This document shows positions 9,303 through 13,404 of a stretch of 13,404 bases of DNA, piece after piece. A program made the position numbers and the translations under genes. A model generated the notes under the pieces. It worked only from the letters and a program-made list of their open reading frames with translations, did not search any database and was not told the origin of the DNA. The stretch comes from an uncultured Gallionellaceae bacterium (GTDB lineage: Bacteria; Pseudomonadota; Gammaproteobacteria; Burkholderiales; Sulfuricellaceae), in contig CALMWM010000219.1 of the NCBI GenBank assembly GCA_937873435.1, positions 1 through 13,404 of the forward strand, in the 5' to 3' direction. Numbering within the stretch: position 1 is the first letter of the stretch; each line of letters opens with the position of its first letter.

Positions 9303-9687
9303 TTTCCAGCCCCCAAACGGATTGATGCGCGGGGGCCTTGGCTGGTCATCGGCCAATCCGATCATCGAGAATTTTGCCCAATGGGGCGGTTATGTGCAGG
9401 ACCGCTGACCTCGGGTGTTACACGCTGACGAACATCGGCTATCCGTACATTGCAGACCTTGGCCAACTGACAGAGCCAGACCCACGGTCGCCTTTTGTTC
9501 GCCGTGCCTGGGTGGTAGACGTGGGAACCTGTTCACGCATGAGCAATCCTTATTTCGCCGCCAAACCAAGATCCATGGGCAACGCAAAAAAGAGCCCGCA
9601 CGAGGCGGGCCAAAGTGTCAAAGACACACGAAAGGTCCCCGTCTCTCCGTGGTGTCACGCCTAGACCCGGCGTTCGGTTGACCGCTA
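9303..9687. other. 385-base gene-free spacer between convergent units
   Basis: This stretch separates the plus-strand gene pair from the minus-strand three-gene unit. Short open frames exist on both strands but none has a ribosome-binding site, a recognisable motif or a composition like its neighbours. It holds a possible hairpin at 9306-9345 (CCAGCC with GGCTGG, or CCCCC with GGGGG) right after the stop of the plus-strand pair, without a T-tract. It also holds the clear minus-strand terminator at 9586-9611 and a small hairpin GTGTC-aaa-GACAC just right of it. No RNA gene is seen. Confidence 0.5.
9586..9611 (-). terminator. Rho-independent terminator of the three-gene minus-strand unit
   Basis: Read on the minus strand, GCCCGC and GCGGGC (plus-strand arms 9605-9610 and 9594-9599) pair around a 5-base loop. 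They are followed by a short TC and a run of six T (AAAAAA at 9586-9591 on the plus strand). It lies about 77 bases after the stop of the glycosylase-like gene, the last gene of the unit. Confidence 0.85.
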
Positions 9688-10446
9688 TCAGCGCAAGTAC
9701 TGCTCCTGGAACAACCTTCTGCCGTGGTCGTAGGACACAGGATTGGTTGCATGAGGAATCGGCTTTTCACGATCGCCGATCAGATAATTAATTCGGTAAG
9801 TGCAGTTTCCAGAGGGGTGCAGCATCCCACCTATCACCCTCTCCTTGCCTACAACGCCTTCTTTGACCAAGTGATCCAAGACCTTCTGTACCATCGGGCC
9901 TAGCCCAACGAAGACGGCATCTTTCAATACATCAACTTCGGCAACGAAGTGATCAAAAAGGAACTGGCGAAGCAATGGGTGTTTCAGCATATCCGGATTG
10001 CCTCGGTAATCCTCGCCATCGACAAATACAGGGTATCTAAGCAACGAAGTCGTCTGAACCAAGTGGGCAGCACCCGAAAAAAACTCTGCAGAATTGCCAA
10101 GCCCGAGCCATTCGTTGAAGCCCCAGTGGTTGAGTTGATTCACCAGATTCGAACGCATCGGCTCACCGCTGAAGGCTGCGACGGCCTTGGCCCTAATCAT
10201 TGCGTCAATACCATTAAGGCCAGCAAGCAGCGCCGCACGAGCTGTGTTGTTGGCATTTACCATTTGTGTCGGGCCGGGGGTGATTCCAACCAGGACAATT
10301 CTGGCCATCGGATTGATGTATTCGAACGGAGCGTAATAGATCTTCACGTTGCCAATCTCTGCCATCACCAGCCGAGGATCCCTGACCACTGGCGCCTGTT
10401 CGGAACGAAGCACACCTGAATACTTCTGGAAAAATTTAGTTTTCAT
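9688..10446 (-). CDS. Divergent uracil-DNA glycosylase superfamily protein
   Basis: 252 residues from the ATG at 10446. GGGAG lies 7 bases ahead of this ATG but only a base or so from the in-frame ATG at 10452. Upstream extension in the same frame has no good start. The core fits the UDG fold. A beta strand ends in GITPG (54-58), in the place of the GxNPG motif of SMUG/MUG enzymes. A TTSLLRYPVF segment (132-141) follows, then a central strand VFVGLGP (178-184), and HPSG (210-213) stands where the HPS/NPS DNA-intercalation motif 2 occurs. Family knowledge: these enzymes remove uracil or other damaged or modified bases. The Asn of GxNPG is Thr here, so activity or substrate may differ. It is the last gene of a three-gene unit, 26 bases after its neighbour. 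Inference: base excision on modified or foreign DNA. Confidence 0.72.
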   Translation of the reverse strand: MKTKFFQKYSGVLRSEQAPVVRDPRLVMAEIGNVKIYYAPFEYINPMARIVLVGITPGPTQMVNANNTARAALLAGLNGIDAMIRAKAVAAFSGEPMRSNLVNQLNHWGFNEWLGLGNSAEFFSGAAHLVQTTSLLRYPVFVDGEDYRGNPDMLKHPLLRQFLFDHFVAEVDVLKDAVFVGLGPMVQKVLDHLVKEGVVGKERVIGGMLHPSGNCTYRINYLIGDREKPIPHATNPVSYDHGRRLFQEQYLR

Positions 10447-10472
10447 GTTCATTCTCCCGTTAGATATGGAAT

Positions 10473-10715
10473 TCAAGCAGCAGCGAAGGTGAGGCTGTAA
10501 GGACCGTAGATTGACGGGCTGACGCCAAGTGCGCTCATTCGGAGGCCGTACCCGCGCTTGATCCATGACTTCAATTCGTCTTCATTGGTCACCTGATGGG
10601 CAAACTCAGTTTTGTTGCCGCCCTTACTGACCAGAAAGTAGCCGCCCTGATAACGGTGCGGCTTCAGTTCAACACCCTTGTTCTTGCCGCGCTTAACGAT
10701 TGCTGTAATTTTCAT
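10473..10715 (-). CDS. Small basic hypothetical protein between the HTH protein and glycosylase-like genes
   Basis: 80 residues, not recognised. The N-terminus is Lys-rich (MKITAIVKRGKNKG) and looks like a beta strand and turn. A GGYFLVSKGG strand, an acidic helix (NEDELKSWIKRGYGL, 44-58) and a Gly/Ser/Ala-rich tail follow. No cysteine, signal peptide or membrane segment is present. The size and basic charge would suit a nucleic-acid-binding or adaptor protein, but that is only inference. The Shine-Dalgarno is strong (AAGGGG, 8 bases from the ATG). It begins 29 bases after the upstream gene and ends 26 bases before the glycosylase-like gene, both on the same strand, so the three form an operon. 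Confidence 0.75.
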   Translation of the reverse strand: MKITAIVKRGKNKGVELKPHRYQGGYFLVSKGGNKTEFAHQVTNEDELKSWIKRGYGLRMSALGVSPSIYGPYSLTFAAA

Positions 10716-10744
10716 GTGCTATCCCCTTCTGCTGTGGTGGGTGG

Positions 10745-11800
10745 CTAAGACGAATGTGATGCCGTACTAGCTTCCTTCACTGCCGCTTCGGTCTGAGCCA
10801 AGTCGTCGCGAAGAACAGCTTCTTGTGCACGAAGTACGAACAAGTCATGAGGGAGTTCAAGAATCTGTGCCACTTGCCCCATGAGCGGGGCATTTAGTAG
10901 ATCGTCGCGGTCTTTGATATATGGCGTTTTCATGCCAGCGTTGGCAACAAGCTCGACGAGCTTTTCTATGGTCTTTGCTTCAGGCTTAACTTCATCCAGG
11001 TAAGTCACTCGGCGTGCCATCGCGTGTGAGAATCCCGCGATACTCAGAAATCCAGTTTTCTCCAAGTCAAGGTGAGCACCCGCGTGTGATTGGCGGGTAA
11101 CCGACACATGACGGCCCTTTGCTGCCAACCACGCTTTTGCGTCCTCGATCTTGATCAGGGTTCGCCTGTCATCCTTGAAGGCCTTGAGTTGGTTGGGCCC
11201 CTTACGGCTAATTGCAGTTCGGATGGTCATTTCTTCCATTCCGGCCAGCAAAGCCATTTGATGAACAGTCAGGGCGCCAACTTCATCGACTTTGTTCGAG
11301 TCGTCAGGCGTATAGGGGAAGAAGCTTTCGCCGCCCTCAAGAATGTTCCGGGCATTGGCAAGTTCGCAGGCATGGATACAGCTGCCAACATAGATATCAG
11401 CGCCATTTGATATCCATTCGGAAACGACATTCGAGCCCTGCATGTCGATCAGGTAGGCCGCTACCCAAGTATGGATCGTGTCCATTTCCATGGGTTCGCA
11501 CAGCAGATTGTCGAACCCAAAGAATCCAAAGCTGTATTGCTGTTCGAGTGCACGTGCGAACAAGGAATCCTGGACATCGGCATAAACCAAGTGGAATTCT
11601 TCGGTGCCGGTGTCCCCGATCCAGATTTCCCCTTCCTTGATCCCTGACTTTCCGGCGAGGGTCCATACCCGCTGGTCATTCGTGAACAGCGACGTCATCC
11701 GAAGCTGCAGCAGATAGAGGTTGAGAATGTCGTTCTGCATTTGCTCCAGAGTGAAGGGCTGGGGCAGCGCTTGGATGGTATTGAGAGTCACATCACGCAT
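10745..11800 (-). CDS. Hypothetical protein with a central helix-turn-helix, first gene of the three-gene unit
   Basis: 351 residues from the ATG at 11800; a TTG-started extension to 11863 runs through the likely promoter and is not favoured. Three parts can be seen. The N-terminal domain (about 1-165) is alpha/beta with many aromatics, of no family I recognise. The central region (about 176-230) reads LTVHQMALLAGMEEMTIRTA and then an IKIEDAKAWLAAKGR ending, the layout of a MerR/excisionase-like winged helix-turn-helix. The helical C-terminal region (about 245-351) includes a KTIEKLVELVANAGMKTPYI segment. The ribosome-binding site is weak. Inference: a DNA-binding protein that either controls the unit through the upstream inverted repeat or directs the glycosylase-like partner to DNA. 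Composition is lower in GC than mutS and the kinase gene. Confidence 0.72.
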   Translation of the reverse strand: MRDVTLNTIQALPQPFTLEQMQNDILNLYLLQLRMTSLFTNDQRVWTLAGKSGIKEGEIWIGDTGTEEFHLVYADVQDSLFARALEQQYSFGFFGFDNLLCEPMEMDTIHTWVAAYLIDMQGSNVVSEWISNGADIYVGSCIHACELANARNILEGGESFFPYTPDDSNKVDEVGALTVHQMALLAGMEEMTIRTAISRKGPNQLKAFKDDRRTLIKIEDAKAWLAAKGRHVSVTRQSHAGAHLDLEKTGFLSIAGFSHAMARRVTYLDEVKPEAKTIEKLVELVANAGMKTPYIKDRDDLLNAPLMGQVAQILELPHDLFVLRAQEAVLRDDLAQTEAAVKEASTASHSS

Positions 11801-11810
11801 GTTGTTTTCA

Positions 11811-11878
11811 TGTCGATATAGATAATGTGACGAATGTTGACACAAACAAACAGCGGTGGTCAAGCATCGATATCGACA
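11811..11878. promoter_or_regulatory. Inverted repeat upstream of the HTH gene, candidate operator
   Basis: TGTCGATAT (11811-11819) and ATATCGACA (11870-11878) are perfect 9-bp inverted copies with 50 bases between them. The second sits within a 10-bp palindrome, TCGATATCGA (11867-11876). The first arm is 10 bases ahead of the HTH gene's ATG. The region in between is AT-rich and must hold the promoter of the unit. A TTGACC (minus strand, 11863 to 11858) could be a -35, but no good -10 stands at the right distance. Autoregulation by the HTH protein is the simplest reading and is inferred. Confidence 0.45.
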
Positions 11879-11915
11879 ATATTACATTGACCAGCAACTT
11901 AAGGTACGACACCGC

Positions 11916-11930
11916 CCGTGAGCGTCACGG
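11916..11930. repeat. Small hairpin between the sensor kinase gene and the HTH unit
   Basis: CCGTGA (11916-11921) and TCACGG (11925-11930) form a perfect 6-bp stem with a 3-base loop, about 70 bases after the sensor kinase stop on the minus strand. It has no T-tract, so it is a weak candidate for the kinase terminator. Nothing else was found in the 200-base spacer besides this hairpin and the inverted repeat. Confidence 0.3.
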
Positions 11931-12000
11931 AGGCAATACCAGTCCACGGTCCGGATTGACCGACCAGTACCCGACACATCCGACCGCTTAACGATCAGAT

Positions 12001-13347
12001 TTAAGCTGTTGCGGGAAAAGCCACCTCGACAGCCAGACCGACACCGTCCAGGCCATCGCCGAAGCGGATCTCGGCGCCATGGAGCTCGGCGATGCGCCGG
12101 GCGATCGACAGCCCGAGGCCGACACCCTCGGCCGTCTGCGGGCCGAAGCGATGGAAACGCAGGCCCAGCTTTTCCCGCTCTTCCGGGACCAGGCCGGGAC
12201 CGTCGTCGGCGACCTGCAGCACCGTGGCGCCGGCCCGCCGGGTCAGGCTGACCGCCACCCGACCGCCCGGCCGGGCATAGCGCAGGGCGTTGTCGACCAG
12301 ATTGCGCACCAAGGCGCGCAATAGGTCCGGATTGCCCCGCAGCGGGGCCTCCGGGGTCAACTCCATGATCAGCCTGATCTCCTTCTCCACGGCCATGACC
12401 TCCAGATCGGCGACGACATCGCCGACCAGGCCGGTCAGGTCGATCGCCTGCATCTCCCCGGCCGAACCGGAACTCTCCAGCCGGGCCAGGGCGAGCAACT
12501 GGGTCACCAGATGGGACATCCGGTCGGCACCGCGCATGGCCTTGGCGATGGTGGCCTGGCGTTCGGCATCGTCGGGCGTGCGCTGGCCGACCTGCAATTG
12601 CATGCGCAAGGCCGCCAAGGGGGTGCGCAATTCATGCGCGGCGTCGCTGGTGAAGCGGCGCTCGTTCTCGATGGTCTGGCTGACCCGGCCGAACAGCCGG
12701 TTCATGCTCCGCACCAGGGGGTTCAGTTCGCGCGGCAGCCCCGTTTCCGGGAGGGCATCGAGCCGTTCCGGCGAACGTCTGGCCAGTTCCGTTTCCAGTT
12801 GGCGCAGGGGCGACAGGCCCTTGCGGATGGCCAGCCACAGCACCAGGGCCAGGATGGGCAGGCCGAACAGGTAGGGCCGCATGTTGTCCAGGGCGATCGC
12901 CCGCGCCAGGTCGTTGCGGATGTCGACATCCAGGGCCGCCCAGGCGATCTGTTCGCCATCCTCGTCGGCGGCCGTGAAGCAACGCCAGGTATGGCCGACG
13001 ATGCGCGCCTCGGAGTAGCCGTTCATCGCCACGCCCTCCGGCCAGGCCAGCGGGGTATCGGGCGAGCGGATCAGCAATTGGCTCCTGCCGTGCTCCTGTT
13101 GCCAGATCTGGAACAGCATCCGGCTCTCGTAGCGGTGGCCGTTGATGTGCGGCGGCTCCACCTCGTCGCTGTCGGTATCGTGGGCCAGCGCCAGCATGAT
13201 GCGGACATATTGGGACAACTGGGCATCGACCAGCTCGTCGACCTCATGCACCGCCCGCTTGTAGGCCAGGCCGGCCGTGGCCAGGCCGACCACCAGCACG
13301 GCCAGCATGATCGGCGCCAGCAGCCTGGCCTGGATGGACAGCTTCAT
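12001..13347 (-). CDS. Two-component sensor histidine kinase, QseC/PmrB-like
   Basis: 448 residues. An N-terminal membrane helix (about 8-29) and a second (about 157-175) enclose a periplasmic sensor domain of about 125 residues. A HAMP-like linker follows (178-230), then a HisKA domain with the phospho-acceptor H238 in SDAAHELRTPL. The ATPase domain has an N box (N349 to N353, RNLVDNALRY), a G1 box DDGPGL (381-386) and a G2 box GVGLGLSI (408-415). It autophosphorylates and passes phosphate to the response regulator encoded just upstream. The QseC/PmrB likeness is from the overall sequence style; the signal is unknown. The start at 13347 gives MKLSIQ with the ATGA overlap of the regulator stop. 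A longer TTG-started frame to 13395 would run into the regulator gene and is rejected. Confidence 0.93.
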   Translation of the reverse strand: MKLSIQARLLAPIMLAVLVVGLATAGLAYKRAVHEVDELVDAQLSQYVRIMLALAHDTDSDEVEPPHINGHRYESRMLFQIWQQEHGRSQLLIRSPDTPLAWPEGVAMNGYSEARIVGHTWRCFTAADEDGEQIAWAALDVDIRNDLARAIALDNMRPYLFGLPILALVLWLAIRKGLSPLRQLETELARRSPERLDALPETGLPRELNPLVRSMNRLFGRVSQTIENERRFTSDAAHELRTPLAALRMQLQVGQRTPDDAERQATIAKAMRGADRMSHLVTQLLALARLESSGSAGEMQAIDLTGLVGDVVADLEVMAVEKEIRLIMELTPEAPLRGNPDLLRALVRNLVDNALRYARPGGRVAVSLTRRAGATVLQVADDGPGLVPEEREKLGLRFHRFGPQTAEGVGLGLSIARRIAELHGAEIRFGDGLDGVGLAVEVAFPATA

Positions 13348-13404
13348 GACGACTTCTCGAACAGGTAGCCGACGCCGCGCAGGGTACGGATGCAATTGGG
13401 GGTC
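13344..13404 (-). CDS. OmpR/PhoB-family response regulator, C-terminal end only
   Basis: Only the last 19 residues and the stop are in the window; the gene continues beyond the right edge. The visible end, IRTLRGVGYLFEKSS, is the typical final beta-hairpin of the winged-helix DNA-binding domain of OmpR-family regulators (consensus T-x-RGxGYxF). Its stop codon overlaps the sensor kinase ATG as ATGA, so the two are one operon with the regulator first, the usual order for QseBC and PmrAB systems. The target genes cannot be told from this fragment. Confidence 0.88.
   Translation of the reverse strand, partial: TPNCIRTLRGVGYLFEKSS

Noticed and set aside
9338..9664. Open frame of 108 codons in the spacer after the small gene pair
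   Set aside because: No ribosome-binding site or recognisable motif, and it runs over the minus-strand terminator; probably chance.
10447..10566. N-terminal extension of the UDG-like protein by 40 residues
   Set aside because: It overlaps the coding region of the 80-residue gene, while a good Shine-Dalgarno fits the ATG at 10446.
11801..11863. TTG-started N-terminal extension of the HTH protein
   Set aside because: It would cover the inverted repeat and promoter region; the ATG at 11800 is a better start.
13348..13395. Extension of the sensor kinase by 16 residues
   Set aside because: It lies inside the response regulator coding end; the ATGA-coupled ATG at 13347 gives a normal membrane-anchor start.

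Overview
The window looks like a chromosomal segment of a denitrifying or N2O-respiring betaproteobacterium, most like the Rhodocyclales (Dechloromonas/Azonexus/Thauera-type). That placement rests on the high-GC mutS and sensor kinase genes, the clade II-style nos accessory genes, the small class I cytochromes and an FNR/DNR-type box. It is judged by eye, without a database search.

Region 1 (1-5488, minus strand) is a respiratory block. In transcription order it holds a small monoheme cytochrome c (5108-5488), a diheme cytochrome c (4185-4910), a NosB-like multi-span membrane protein (3032-4006), NosD (1677-3035), the Tat-exported 4x[4Fe-4S] ferredoxin NosG (826-1680) and the quinol-oxidising polyferredoxin NosH, which runs off the left edge (1-823). 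nosB, nosD, nosG and nosH overlap or nearly touch. Together they would move electrons from the quinol pool to periplasmic N2O reductase and help mature its copper site. No nosZ is present; the upstream side is closed by mutS. A near-consensus FNR/DNR box with a correctly spaced -10 lies upstream of the diheme cytochrome. A strong hairpin plus T-tract separates that cytochrome from nosB.

Region 2 (5633-8191, plus strand) is a complete mutS with a TTG start. An AT-richer hypothetical membrane protein gene overlaps its stop codon (8185-8553). Two translationally coupled GC-rich small genes follow: an AF1514-like protein (8581-8877) and an unknown 142-residue protein (8874-9302).

Region 3 (9586-11878, minus strand) is a self-contained, lower-GC three-gene unit with its own terminator and an upstream inverted repeat. 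It encodes a 351-residue protein with a central helix-turn-helix, an 80-residue basic protein, and a divergent uracil-DNA-glycosylase-superfamily protein. This is the most likely undescribed system in the window, possibly a DNA-modification or defence module.

Region 4 (12001-13404, minus strand) is a two-component system: a QseC/PmrB-like sensor kinase coupled by an ATGA overlap to the C-terminal end of an OmpR-family response regulator cut by the right edge.
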